64,000 nucleotides of DNA from Sclerurus mexicanus (GCA_013396755.1 VWZF01006082.1:872197-936196); one strand, 5' to 3'; shown: positions 24,715-37,431, numbered from the stretch's first letter. Made by a program: numbers and translations. Notes: generated by a model not told the origin, from the sequence alone.

Positions 24715-27700
24715 CTTGAACAACTCTATGTAATGACCATGTCCAACAAAATCCACAGCAAACTTCTGAACAGTAAAAATCAGCAGGAGAGTCACTCATC
24801 AACATTTCAAAATGTGATCTTTTGTCAGGATTCAAAAAATGATGCTTTAGTCCATGTTCAGACCACAAGAAAACTTTGCACTTTTACTGTGCTGCCTCCC
24901 AGGTCTATAACATCTCCCACACTTCTAAGAAGGAATTTCCAATGCCCTTCTCCTCTTCAGTTGTTTTCCCGGTACAAAGAGTTGTGCAGTATCTAGCTGA
25001 CCCAATGCACTGCTTTTTCCTGAGCAGCTGCAGTACAACAGCCTGAAAGGTTTCAGCAACCAATGGTGTCCTCCATCAGCAGCAGGAGCCGCTCTTCATC
25101 TGCAGGGGTGGGGATATGTATATAGGCTTAAGCTTCTTATTCATGCGAGAAGGAAAAGCAGCTCCTCACCCTTATCTTTTTATATATCTGCAACATATTT
25201 CTGTTTTGCCAGCAACAGGAACGAGCACCCATTACCTCTGGGTGGGAGCGCTGGTAGATGGGGTGACCTCAGCTGGTCGTTTGTTGACAGGTTACTAAAT
25301 TGTTTGTAAGGCACATGACACTACTGACATTTGCCTCACCTCTGCAGGGTTCAGCTGACACATATATGATACATTATGGCTTTCTGTATAGTGTGGAAAA
25401 AACACCTTCAAAATGAAACAAATTAGCAGGGTGGCACTTTTTTTGCTGTCTACAGCCTATGAATAACAGCAGTGATGAGGGAACTCTGCACTAGAGCAAC
25501 AGACTTCATGATGGCTTTATTTGAAAGTTATTTGGAATATCTTGAAAACCCTTTCCAATATTAATCTTATTTACAAAGCGTTCTGTAAATATTAAATGGT
25601 TGCTTGGCTCAACCCATCTTGTCATATGTGCTTCCAAGGTATGGAAGTAACTGACTGCTAGGCTCAAGGACCATTCAGATTCAAGATTTATTACTGGATA
25701 ATGCCTTCAGGAAGGCTGGAAGAAGGCAGAACGTTGATTTCAGACAACGGTGATGCTAACATGCAGGAAAAAGAAGAATGTTACATACTATGCTGTAGTT
25801 ACTCATGTAAAGAAGACATGAATACTTCACCTGCTAAAACCCAGGGGAGACGATTCAGGTGGTAAAGTGTGACCTCTCTATGATCATCCATGGTGCACAA
25901 TTCCCTAAGGTCCACGTGTTCCTGCAGTAGGTTGTGTATATATTTACAAACTGTGTTTCTGAATTTGTTTCTTTTTTAAGCCCCTGAAGTATGAGGTATT
26001 TGACACATGTGACAGGCCAGTTCATTAGCACAACAGTAAGGTGCCCCAGCATGCATGATACTGGGGTTTTCAGATACGGGTGACAGTAAGATGTTAGTAA
26101 ATGACAACAAACCTAATAATGTTCTGCTTCCCTTTGTTTTGGCCAGTGAAGGCTTTGGAGATAGTCAGGAATTTTTTTATTTTTTTTTTTTATTCTTTCT
26201 GGTTTCTGTGGTATGAAGTATGTATCCCTTGGAATTCTTCTTCAGAAACATGTCAGCTTGAGGTTTCTTCTATTTCCAGCAAACAAGAAGATAATTGAAA
26301 CCCTTCCTGAGTTACAGCTATGTTTCCTGCTGGAGAGACTGACAAATCTAGCAAAGCACAGAGAACACTGGAAATGCAAAAAAGCATTTGCTGGGTTTGC
26401 TGTCTTATTCCTTTTACACTTTCAACATATACAACAATTTCCTGGACCAGACTAGAGGTCCTAAAAGACAAATACCAGAAGATACTTGAAAAACATACAG
26501 GAGCAGAAACTTCTTTATTTTTTCTGTAGCCAGTGAAAGTGCCAAACCCATCAGTCTACGACACAGCATGCCAGCCTGGATGCTGAGGAGCAAGGAGGGG
26601 TGCAGATTCAACAGCCGTTCACCACCTGGTTTCTCTGCCAAAAGTCATTACAGCCACCTGCCAGTTGTAGTAGCAGGTTTGTTTGTGCCAGGAACACCTG
26701 CCTGGGATGAGTGGTGTGTACATCCCCACTGTGGGGATTGACTGGCTTTCCAGCTGCTTCTCTGAGAAACTGGGGTCTTCTCTGCTTAGTCCCTTTATGA
26801 TGGGACCCTCATATCCTAGACTATTTGCAATGAACCTTAGCCCATGACCAGGTGGACATAATGTAAAGCCCATCTGTGTGACATGGCAACTACAGAAATC
26901 TGATACGGTTGTAGGTTATAATAGGTTGTCGTCTGACATGATGGGATTCCAAGGAACACTCAGATTTGGTGCTGGAAGCAACTAGAGTTAGTTTGGGCCT
27001 TTTTTTTTTCTTCGTTGCAAGTGGAAACTTGTATATTCCTCAGAAACAAACAGTTTCCACTGGGAAAAAAAATACTGGGAAGTGTTTCCCTGACTCCAGA
27101 CAGACTCTTCTATCAAAGGAAAAAGCCAGCCACTGTGTAGGGAATACAGACCTGTCAAGTCTGTATCCATGTTATGCCCATTGTACACTCCTCTGAAAAG
27201 GAATCTGTTGGCAAGCAGCAGAACAAATTTGCTGCTCCTTGGGGTGTGCAGCACAGAGCAGGGCAGCTGGAAGAGCAGTGCTGTGCTGAACAGGCATGGG
27301 ACTCCGTGGGAGCTGGCACTGTATGGCTAAGCTCATCCACAGCCTGGCCTCGGCTGCAGTATGCATCTCTGATATGATCAGAGACCTACATTTCTCTGAG
27401 GGTTGGATGTGGGAACCTCAAACCTATGTAAATTATGGAAATTCTAGATTTGAGTTCTCTACCAAATTCATACCCAGGCTATCCCTAAATATGGGTAAGA
27501 TTTCCCTAAGGTCAAAACATACAAAATACTGTTCACCATATTTTCACATCATGGTAAAAGCGCACATTTTTTTCCCATTCTCATATTGAAAAAGAAAGTT
27601 CATCTGAATATCAGATTTTTTCTGTCTTACACTGTAGTTCTATTCAAATATGCATGCACAAATAAAGCATTATCACTTAATTCTTTTAGCTGTATTGAGT

Positions 27701-30700
27701 TCTTTGCAAAATGACTTAAAATTTTATAACACTTCTTGTAAGTTTATCATACAGGAATTCTCATAAAAATAAGGAGAAAGGATATTGTCAATTTCCTTGG
27801 ATTTTTTTACTATAATAAAGATTGTACTCTGCTGTGAGCTAGGAAGAGATACAGCTTTCACAGTCTTAGATTAAACAGTGAGTCCATGCCTGTCTTTTTG
27901 ACTTCTGATTAAAAAGACTAACTGATTGGAAGAGAAAGGTGAAAAGATTTCATAATTTAACAACCCTAGACCAGTGTAAAACCAGCTACTTTTGGTTACA
28001 AACACAGGACTTGCATTTCCTAGGTGTATTGCCTTTGTTATTATACAAAGCTTATGTGTAGGGATGTGTGTAGATAATACACTAGGAGCAAAACTGAAAA
28101 GCATAACATAAAAGATAAAGGGAGGCAGGGCACAAAGTTTATATCCTTGAAAATGTATTGCAATTTGTTGGGGGTTTTTTTGCATAAAACATAAGGAGGA
28201 AGAGAGGGGCAAATTTTCTTTACATTTTCTTCAAAAATAAGAAAATAGTTGGACCTGTTATGTGACCGTAATGAAGCAACATATTGGGTGGTGGAAGTAG
28301 AGAAGGGAAGCATCAGCTCTTTCTAAGAAACTTTTTGCTCTCAGTGTCTGAACACTTTTTTCCTTAAAGGAAAAGATCTGTAGGAATCACTCAGTCACTA
28401 ATAGGCAAATTATACCTTCCCACAACAGAAGCAAGACATAATGTTTTGAGTGATGTGCAAATGCAGAAGCACCATTTCTGTATTTTAGAATTACAGACCA
28501 ATAAACACAGACTTCATTACAGTGAGCTGAGAGATGAAATAGCCCTTGGCACCCGTTACTGTAATCTCAGAACTAGAATGTCATTCTCTTGGTTGGTCTT
28601 TGTAGTCCAGTTTTTAGTCCTGTGGGATCACACATTTGTTACATATGAAGCAGATGTGCTCCCTTTGGGATGTCTACCTTTAACCAAGGTAGCTCAGGTG
28701 CGCGCTAAGCAGCAGCAAGCTGAACATCCCAGTTATCAGGCTTTTTTGGTGGATTCTGCAATTCATGTTGAGTTTGATAATGTCATAGCAATTTCATATC
28801 TGCACACAGGTTAACTAGTTATTCTTGCTGAAACAGCTCAAAGTGAAAGCTGTCATCATTGTGACTTCAATACATACTGTTGCCAGCCCACCCTTTGAAG
28901 TATCACATTTTTTATTGCCCTGGTGCTCCACAGGTCACACTTTCAACATACATCAGGTAGATAATACATCATCCTACATGTACCCTTCAAAAAGCATCCA
29001 CATTCCCCTAGAGTGTAACTGCAAAATCCTGGTTTTCCATCAGCACAAAAACCGAGAGTGTAATATTAGAGCTTAATTTGTTTTACATATGGAAGACTTT
29101 ATAAATGTACTACACATATTTCCATGCTGTGGTTGGATTTTATGGAAAGACTGCAGAATTACATGAGAAAAAATATAATGGAGTTCCTGAGAAATTCACT
29201 GTAGAAAGAATGTTGGGAAAAGCTCTTTGCATAAACAAGAGCATCGGTAGTGCTCATAGAGTGACAATAGTGGCATGGAAATCATATATGAACAAGAGAA
29301 AAAACTACCTATGTCAAGTCACAGGAGGAGAAACATTGCTTTTTATCATGAAAAACGAGTCATTTCAGCATGCTATGCATAGGCAGCACAGTAATAGGCC
29401 ACTATCATTTTAGATGCCGCCAGTAAGTTGTTTCCATCATCAGAGTGGTGGCTTAACTTCATTGCACCTCTTTGCCCTGTCACCTTCAAAGGAGGACACC
29501 ACCTCAGACTACACTGCCCAAAACAGTCTCATGCTCCCTGCAAAGAGGGTCACTGGTGTCTACATACAGAAACGCTGCTCCCCGCCCACCCATCAGGTAG
29601 AGCTAGTTAGAGTTCTTTAAACCTGTTAATGGTAGTACTTCCTAACTGTCCACTTGACAGTACTTTATTTTCTCCCCTAAATTGCTTCACAGACTACACA
29701 TCTGTTATTGGAATTTACACCTTGATGGAAAGCACGCCTTGGGAGGCCAGGAGAAGTAATTTATTTACACTTGCTTTCCACTGCAATCAACCTGCTCTTT
29801 CTTCAGTTTTTCTCAACCTTATCCTCTTTTCCTGGCTTCATTTTCTGCTTATCTCACCTATTTACACCAGGAAGGAGAAAGACTAAAATCAGATTATTAG
29901 ATTTAAATTTGCTCCACCCTATTCAATGTTGCAAGTGGCTGAAGAAAGGACATTTCTCTGGAGCTCAGCTGTGTTTATTTTTCACCACCTGTGGCAGCAG
30001 TAATACCGTTCCTGAGATCTGTTTATTTTCCACCTCCCTGGCTGCCCTGGAAAGCTGTGCCCCTGTTAGTCATGGCCAGAATGATGCTTGACTTCTTTGG
30101 GAGAATGCCAGTGTGGTTACAGGTGGTGGGGCAGCAGAAGATAACTGAGCCTCCAAAGGTCACAGGTGAAGTCCCAGGTAGCAGCTCAGAAAAGGACTGG
30201 ATGATACAAAGTCCTGCTTCTCTTCCACAGCTACTGCCCTTCCCTTTACTGGTTCTCAGAGCTGGGAGACCCAGGTCCTTCATGCTGGCCCCACGCATAA
30301 AAAAAAATTCTACACCTGATATTTGCATTCCTTGTATCTCCATAGGGCAATTATTGAAGGTTTTTTGAAGTGCTTCAGGTAGATCAATATTATATTAGGA
30401 AAAGGGAACATGCAATATCCCATCATGGGAAGCAAAAGAGGTATATTGCTATAAAGTGTTTTGTTTTGTTTTACAGGAGAGCTCACTTTCTTTGCATACT
30501 TCTAATGAATCTTAGAGATGCTTAGAGGAACATCCCTGGCCTTGCAACAGCATCCATCTCTCTCTCAGCAGACCAGATACCTCTTTTCACTTGGAGTATG
30601 TGGCTCTCACTGCCATTTTCAGAGTGCCATTGCTGCCAGCCTCTGGGCTTGTAAACATCACTCTGATTTTGCCTGCCTCCATATTTTCATTGTTACTTGT

Positions 30701-32489
30701 GCAAAGCATTATTGCAAGTTGCTCCTCTCATACAGAACACCATGAATGGGTCTTAGAGATGCTGGATTAAACTTTTCAGCAAATGTGAATTGTAAGCCTT
30801 CCTGTACATAAGAAGAATTCAGTTGTAGTGCTAGCCACATTTTCCTCATGGACATCTCCTGAAATGTATATTTAAGCTAACTTGGTATTTGTTTCACATG
30901 GTTTTGGGATGGGAGTTTTCATCCGATACCTTCATGCGTTGTACCATATAGTAATTCACTTGGACTACATTTGCTCTGGGGAGTCCAACAATCCATTTTT
31001 CACTCTTGTCCTTCTGAGTGATTTGCCAGATGTAACAAGGAGAACCCAGAAGTGTATAACTAGCCTGAAAGAAAGAGATGATCCATTTCTGGTTTAATCT
31101 CTTTCTGTTATTCTGAAACATTTCAATCATGGGATAAACGAGATGAGAAACCACTCCAGCTCTATCTGCAAAGCTTTTATGCCATCCTTAACAATTTCTA
31201 CAACAGTTTTGATCCCTTGGAAACTACCTTTCACTGGGGAAATAAAACTATCAACCTCAAGAGGAACAGGTGTGCAAAAAAGGATCATATGAGTAAGTAA
31301 ACCACAGGTTTGGAAATCCCATATGTAAGGAAAGAGAGCAGCTGCAAATCATGACAGTGACAAAGAGAATTGCAAAACCAAGTTTGAGTAGCTGGTGAGG
31401 TTTTTCAAGGCCATGATCCAGTACAAGTCTGCAGCACTGCCACAAAGAGGCAGTGCCTCTCCTGTGCTTATCTGGAACAAGATGGCCTTGCAATGGCATG
31501 AGTCACGAACCTTGTGAACTGGAAGACAACGTTCCTATATGAATTTGCTTTAGAAAAACTGTTCCTTGACTTGCACTGCCCTGGGGCAGTACATGTGCTG
31601 GTGCCAACAAAAATTATGGAGTGGAAACAAGGACTGTACTCCCCTTTTGATAGATATATGGATTTATCCTCATGTAAATGACAGCACAAAGCAGTAATTG
31701 GTCTGAAATTTTTGAAATTCCTTCTGTTCTTCGTAAAATTTGATACCAGACGGAGAAAACAGATAAACAGACACATAATTATGGATATACACACATAACA
31801 TTATATTAAGGTTGCAGACCCCTACAAACCTAAATATCTTAATTTTATAAGAGCTCATCCATAAATCATACTAATTCTGAAAAATAAGTACCAGCTTTCA
31901 GCTCGGGAATCCTTTTTCTCCCACTCTGTTTGTGCACCTACTGTAACCTCTGTAGACTTAGTTTGCCATAATGAATTTTATGTGATATGAAACTTTTATG
32001 TTCTCTTCCTTTTCTTTAGGCTTAGTGCCAGTAAATAAATTACAAATAACAGTGAAGATCTTGAAATACTACCTTCATACTCTGCTCATGCAAATAATTC
32101 TGAAGCCAACAGTAAACCTTGAGTTTACTTGTGGCCCACTCTAGTGATCTGTAACCACACTTGCAGGAGAACTGGGCAATGAGAGACACGACAGTATGGA
32201 GCACCAGCCAGGAAGGGATACTGACTCAGGTGCCAGAAGCAGAATCAGTGTGTCATTCACCTCCAACAAACTAGCGTGCCAAGGAAGAGGACTGTGTGAC
32301 ACAGGAGCAGCAATGCATCTCAACACTATGCAGCTTCTCATGCAAGACTCTACAAGCAGGAACCCTGACATGTAAGGTCAGCTTTTGCTTGCATCCTACC
32401 AACTTAAGCTCAGCTGCCCAGTTCTCAATAGTTTGAAACACTTTTTATCATCCATAATTGTTATTCACATTGCTGTTACATTTACTTTT
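24715..32489. other. Long non-coding stretch, no gene recognised
   Basis: Many open frames of 60-125 codons occur here, notably at 28.4-28.8 kb (+), 27.9-28.3 kb (-), 29.1-29.4 kb (+) and 30.0-30.4 kb (both strands). None shows a recognisable family, repeat or transmembrane pattern, and their overlap on opposite strands argues against coding. A T-rich run lies at about 26,172-26,192. Two small hairpins lie at 27,020-27,090. A GTTTTGTTTTGTTTT run followed by ACAG at 30,458-30,476 resembles a splice acceptor, but all three frames after it stop within about 20 codons. No known transposable element was recognised. Confidence 0.5.
27020..27061. repeat. Perfect 10-bp inverted repeat (hairpin)
   Basis: AGTGGAAACT at 27,020-27,029 is the exact reverse complement of AGTTTCCACT at 27,052-27,061, with a 22-base loop. 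A second, shorter hairpin follows at once: GGGAA (27,077-27,081), loop GTGT, TTCCC (27,086-27,090). Function is unknown. Confidence 0.85.
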
Positions 32490-32960
32490 CCAGCAATTTA
32501 TAAAACAGCATTTAATAGTCTTGACCTGTAACTGATCTCTGCAAAATCCCATTTGAAATACTTCTATTCAAAGATAAATCTTCCATGACACCACATTGAT
32601 ATATACCAGCTACCAAGTGTCTCAATCCATTTAATTTACACTTAATCAATATCAGATAGTGTTGACTTCTAATCACAATAACATGCAGTTCAGTGCTTTA
32701 TGAAAGGCAGTTTCTATGGTATGTAAACAATTGTTTTAATGAACCAAACATCTCATCATGGGAATGAAAACAGATCCACAAACCATAAAAGCTGGATGAC
32801 TCGTATTCACATCTTTTGAATTGTAAATAATTAAATCCCATATCAGCATTCTGATGTTCACCCTTCTGTCTAGGACTGATGTCAGTCAGCCTGGTTGGTC
32901 TAACAGCTTCAGTTATTCTGTCTGCTGTTTTCAGCTTCTTGTATTACCTTAGCACACACA
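32490..32960 (-). mobile_element. Old CR1 LINE fragment, antisense (RT-domain part)
   Basis: Read on the minus strand this corresponds to part of the reverse-transcriptase coding region of an old CR1 subfamily. On the plus strand the ordered landmarks are 'gcatttaatagtcttgacc' and 'gatctctgcaaaatccc' near 32,510-32,550, 'caatccatttaatttacac' near 32,625, 'agttcagtgctttatgaaa' near 32,690, 'taaataattaaatccca' near 32,824, and 'actgatgtcagtcagcctgg' near 32,875 followed by 'ttggtctaacag'. Divergence is high, and no open frame survives over this length. The 3' end of the element is absent here. In family coordinates the piece begins about where the antisense CR1 at 5.8-6.7 kb stops. Confidence 0.65.
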
Positions 32961-35752
32961 CTCCTTCCTGGAGCCTCTTTGCCATCAGAAAGATAACTCA
33001 GAGGTTTTATCTAAATCATATATTAATAGATTCATCCATTCATACTGAAAAGCACAGGCTTTCCCATATTCTTCCTAAGGTCCTTTCTTGAATATTTATA
33101 GCTATTTTATTAATTCAGGTAGCGTCATGAAAGGCAGAAATGGCTGTAGCACATAGAGAAATTCTAATGTAGAATGACTTCAAAATGCTAGACACAGAAA
33201 GCTTTCATTCAAGATGCAGTAGCACACCTATTAACACCTGGTTTTACAAACAGCCTCACTAAACTTCAAAATGGATGGAATATAAATACTATAAAGTATA
33301 TGATATACAAACAGTGACAACAACACTCAGTCTTTTTTCTAAGTCGTTTTTGCCATAACCACAAAAAGTCTAAATTCCAACTTAACATGCTGGAGGCCAC
33401 AAGCAAAAGCAAAGAGGCTCTTATAGTGACAGACAGAAAGTTAATTCCTCCCATCTGTAGGTATGCAACTCCACAGCAGTGACAGAAAACAATTCGGGAT
33501 GTTAGCACCTCATTTTCAGCTGTCATTTAAAAGCAACTAGTCCATTTTAGTCTACCTGACCTTCAGTTATGTCAGATGCATTCAGCTTGCTTTGGAAAGA
33601 TCCTCTGAACAGTTTTCTTTAACAGCAATGAAAGCTCGAGAAGAAAAAGTTCAAAACATCTGACAAATGTTTCTGTCATTTGATTTTCACTGCAATGGTT
33701 AAAATTTAGCCATATAATATTTCGGTATCAGCCATAGTATTTTGAATTAACTGCAACCTATTCAAAATCTGGTATTTTCAATTAACTAGAGCTTATTCAC
33801 ATCTGGCAAGCTAGCAAACAGAGCGGGAAAGTGTTAGAGCAGCTTAGCAGAAGCCTGCCATGAATACACATTTGGACAGCCTGGGAGAGCATCAGTGTCA
33901 CTCTGGGAATGTTCCTGGCATGGTAAAAGAAAAACATCAAAGACATTACTGATTTAAAGCTGCCTCCAAGAGTGCAATCTGCAGGGACAGGAAATGGAAA
34001 AATTATCCTCAAAGAGACTGTGAAGAAAGAGCTAGTCCAGCACGATAGTGGATTCCACACTTAGAGCTTATGTTTTGTCAAAAAAAATTGACAAAAGCAA
34101 AATATTGTGCTTTTTTGGCATAAATCCAGAAATAAGTCTTCAGGGCAGTCTTGAAAACTGCAGGAACCAAACCAGCTTTGGAAGGGGCAGCTTAGAAAGG
34201 AAGTCTTGTCATCTAGTAACCTAGATACCAGCATATAAAAACCAACAAAAGACTAATAAGGACTGAAGATGGAACCCTGAAGAGCTATGAGAAGACAAAA
34301 AGGTTGTCCAGAATAACTGTCGGTGAGTTCTGCCTGAGACTACTCCAAACATGCCAAAATACTCATGGTAACCCAGCAGTGCCTGTTCAAAGTTGACATT
34401 CTCTCAGTGTGATTGATGGAATCAAAAGCTTCCAATAAACACAGGGGAAGAATAAGAACACAACTTTGATCCCAGGGTAGGCTGAGGACTATTATACTCC
34501 ATGAAATTACTATGCAGAATTCCCATGCAAAGGGCACAAATGCAAATGTGTTATTGAAGTTTAATTGGAAGAATTAATTGACAGAGGGCTTTGCACTAGG
34601 AAAATCTATTTATAGGATAGCTTTTTGTAAACCATGGAAACAGCCCCTTAAGTTCCTTTAGCAGTTTTTAAGCTGAAAAACCCAGCTACTAAAATGTATT
34701 TTAGGGAAGCTGTTTAAGTATTCAGGGACAATATACAGAGTAAATTTTTTGACATAGCCTGAATCCTATTGTTACACAGAGCTCTGTAAGAACACTTCAG
34801 TACAATATAGCATGCAGTTTACTCTTAAGCATTTGAATATTACTCCAAAGAAATTAATATGAGGACAATAAGACATTGGTTACATTCCATCTTAACTTGG
34901 CTTTACACTTCTGGGGCATTGCCTTTGCCCTAGGCCAACCAGAGATTGAGTCCTTGAAAAGCCGAAGGAGACTCACTACACTAAATTACATGTGCTTCAG
35001 TGAACTTTTCCAACCTCCAAGGATTGTGAGAATGGTGCTAAAGGACTATAGCAAGCCTGAATCTTTGAGCTTCCACTCCTTGCTGATTCACATGGTCTGT
35101 TCCTGTAGAAGCTAACTCATATTTATACACAATTAATTCCTGTAGCCCTGTTATGGTTTGGAGGCATCAACATGAAAAAGCAATAACCAAGAATCTATGG
35201 AAGAAAACTGATTTTCATCTGTGTTTCCTGGTGAGTTAGCTACTCATTTTTATAGCTTATGGGACAAAACATAGGTATGGGGCATTTATGGATATGCCTT
35301 GGGTTTTATCTGCCAAATTTTAAACCAGTCCTTAACACTCTTAGATTTCCCATGTGTCCAAAAGATCATTCCAAACAGCTGCAGTATTTGGCCCAGGGGG
35401 CCTGTATGGGGGTGACCACATCAAGAAACTCGGAGGAAGATAAAGAACATATGCTGCAAGATGGTAGTGGTTGAGGAGTAAGTGCATTTGGGATACAGAC
35501 AGACTGGAAAAGCAAAGGGATCATTCTCACTTCCTGCTGAGAATCAGTCTGTGCCAATGACTGGGGAAAATGCAGTCAGAGTCTGAATGGGAGATGGGGG
35601 AAGAAGGGCTCTGTCAAGGGGCACAAGAGACTGGACTACATCTTGCATACATTGCCACCTGGAAAATCCAAGGCAGCCTAGGAAGGTACAGAAAGTAGAA
35701 ACACTACAGGCATGGGTGACTACTGAATGGCATAGGTAGACATCTCACATGT
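32961..35752. other. A+T-rich non-coding stretch, no gene recognised
   Basis: No supported gene. Short open frames near 33.3-33.5 (-), 33.8-34.06 (-), 34.3-34.5 (-) and 34.9-35.1 kb (+) lack domain features. A perfect small hairpin with an A-only loop lies at 34,073-34,096. No transposable element was recognised. Confidence 0.5.
34073..34096. repeat. Perfect 9-bp stem hairpin with A6 loop
   Basis: TTTTGTCAA (34,073-34,081) pairs exactly with TTGACAAAA (34,088-34,096) around a loop of six adenines. A second pairing, AAAAGC with GCTTTT, overlaps the right arm and extends to about 34,115. It could be a small folded element or chance in A+T-rich DNA. Confidence 0.85.
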
Positions 35753-35953
35753 TTAACAAAGTCCAGAAAAAGCCAAATCTTTACACATGTGCTGAGCAGC
35801 ATATTGGCAAATTTCTGCATTACTTAGATCAAATGGGTACCTAGCAATGTCTCCAGTCATAAAAAAGGCAGAGGACACAAGAGGTAATACAGAAATTCCC
35901 CGGTTCCCACCAGTAAAGTTGTATCCTTGATCACAATGTCTTTTCTTGACATC
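35753..35953 (-). CDS. Candidate terminal coding exon, product unknown
   Basis: On the minus strand a strong splice-acceptor pattern, a pyrimidine run of about 20 bases ending TTCGCTTCAG, occupies about 35,954-35,980. The sequence straight after it starts GATGTCAAG and stays open for 66 codons to a TAA at 35,753-35,755. The encoded segment begins DVKKRHCDQGYNFTGGNRG and ends CKDLAFSGLC. It has four cysteines (residues 7, 49, 57, 66) and one N-glycosylation sequon (NFT, residues 12-14), so an extracellular domain is conceivable. I recognise no family. An internal donor (for example TG|GTGGGA after NFT) would shorten the exon. Against it: 66 open codons can occur by chance, no partner exon was identified, and no good polyadenylation signal was confirmed close downstream. 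The strand agrees with the TATA box at 13.19 kb but lies upstream of that promoter. Confidence 0.25.
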   Translation of the reverse strand, partial: DVKKRHCDQGYNFTGGNRGISVLPLVSSAFFMTGDIARYPFDLSNAEICQYAAQHMCKDLAFSGLC

Positions 35954-35980
35954 CTGAAGCGAAGAAAAAAAAAAAGGAAA

Positions 35981-37431
35981 GCAGAAGTTACTGAGAGCAA
36001 ATTGTACAATAAATATGCTTTTCAACAACATTGCTCTTGCAGTTTCCAGGGCAAGAAATATCATATTTTGGGTTACACCACCCCGCTACCACCATCCCTT
36101 TATCTCACAATAGAAATAATACAGAACTCTGGGCCACTGTGCAAACAAAGCCAAGTATATTCTGGTCTGACTCACATTAAGTAATTTTTTTTCTAGTCAC
36201 ACTGACTGGCAGCGAAGTCCAAGTTTATTAATTGGTTCAGGTGGTCTTCTCAAGTGTCATTAGCTGCTGTTTTACCTGGTGTTCACCTAAACCAAACATA
36301 GATCTCAATTCCCTGACCTTGTATATGAATCTAATGTTGTTATGCAATGCCATTTTTACTTCCCCAGTGGGGAATTTTTTACAGTGTTGGGGCATCTAAC
36401 ATGGGGTTACATAGAAAGTATTGCCTGGACATGGTATTAATCTGCAGACGATGAAAATATTATGAAACCTTTATAAGCAGAATTCCCACTAGAAAAAAAA
36501 TGTCCACAGTAAATATTGCTGTATTTTTACTCCAAAGTCCAATCAAAGCCTTTTAAAAAATGATAAATATTCATGTATTTTCCAAACAGTTGATAAAAAG
36601 AATGAAGGACAGCTGTTTTACATATATGACTCCAAAACAAAAATACACAAATCTTTAGATTTTTCTTAATGTTCCCAATACTGTACTTAGGAAAATGTTC
36701 CACCACCACAAAATTGATAGGAAATCAATTCAGCTGGGAAGAACATTTGAGACAAGGGCCAAGGATACAAAAACATGCAGAGATACATAAACACCTGCAT
36801 ACATGAGTATTGGAATATTACCATTTTTATACCAACATAATCAATTTAAGAAAGTCTAAATCAGTGCAACTGAAGTATTAATAACGTGCAACAAAATACA
36901 AAGTGAACTGCTGCTCAGGCTATCCTAACACATCTCCTTTGACTCATTGCTCCCACACCCTGAACTTGCTTGCGTTCCTGAGTGCATCAGCAGACTGGAT
37001 GTAGGATTAAGAGATTCAGGCCAAATTGAAAGACGGCAGGTCCTTTGACTTCAGGTTACGCTCTGACATGTATCTTCATACTCGCAGAACTGCATTTCAA
37101 GAGTGTCTTCATTCAGCTCTAAGCCTTTAAGCATGCCCTCAGCCGTGCTAGTTAAGCAGAGTCCTTTTTGCCCTTTCATAGGCAAGCTCCAGCAATGCTG
37201 CCAAGAAACAAAGAAACCTACTCTGTCCTAGTTCAGCACATTATTTCAGTTGCTGACTCCAAAGTAACCATTTGAAGAGAATTGAAATTCAGAAGCGCTG
37301 AAAAGCACAAACAGTGGTAACAGCAGAACATCTAAAACACTGCTGCTTCTACATTTACCGAGAAACCTCAGCTCCTGATAATATTTCCTGGTCCTCAAAA
37401 AGTGTTTTCAGAACATTCCTCAGAACCTGTT
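35981..37431. other. A+T-rich non-coding stretch, no gene recognised
   Basis: Nothing assignable. It follows, in plus coordinates, the pyrimidine tract of the candidate minus-strand exon. If that exon is real, this would be its preceding intron. No repeat family was recognised before the CR1 3' end at 37.43 kb. Confidence 0.5.

Noticed and set aside
28446..28814. 122-codon plus-strand frame as a gene
   Set aside because: No recognisable domain, no convincing splice sites or promoter, and nearby frames of similar length occur on the other strand. Length is within chance for this much sequence.
30458..30520. Splice acceptor after the GTTTTGTTTTGTTTT run
   Set aside because: The ACAG follows a good pyrimidine-like tract, but all three frames stop within about 20 codons and no donor was evident, so no exon was called.
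35753..35953. Assigning the candidate exon to a Link (hyaluronan-binding) module
   Set aside because: An aromatic pair, an ARY motif and a following Cys superficially recall the start of a Link module, but the later cysteine spacing and the usual GW/GWL segment do not fit. No family was assigned.
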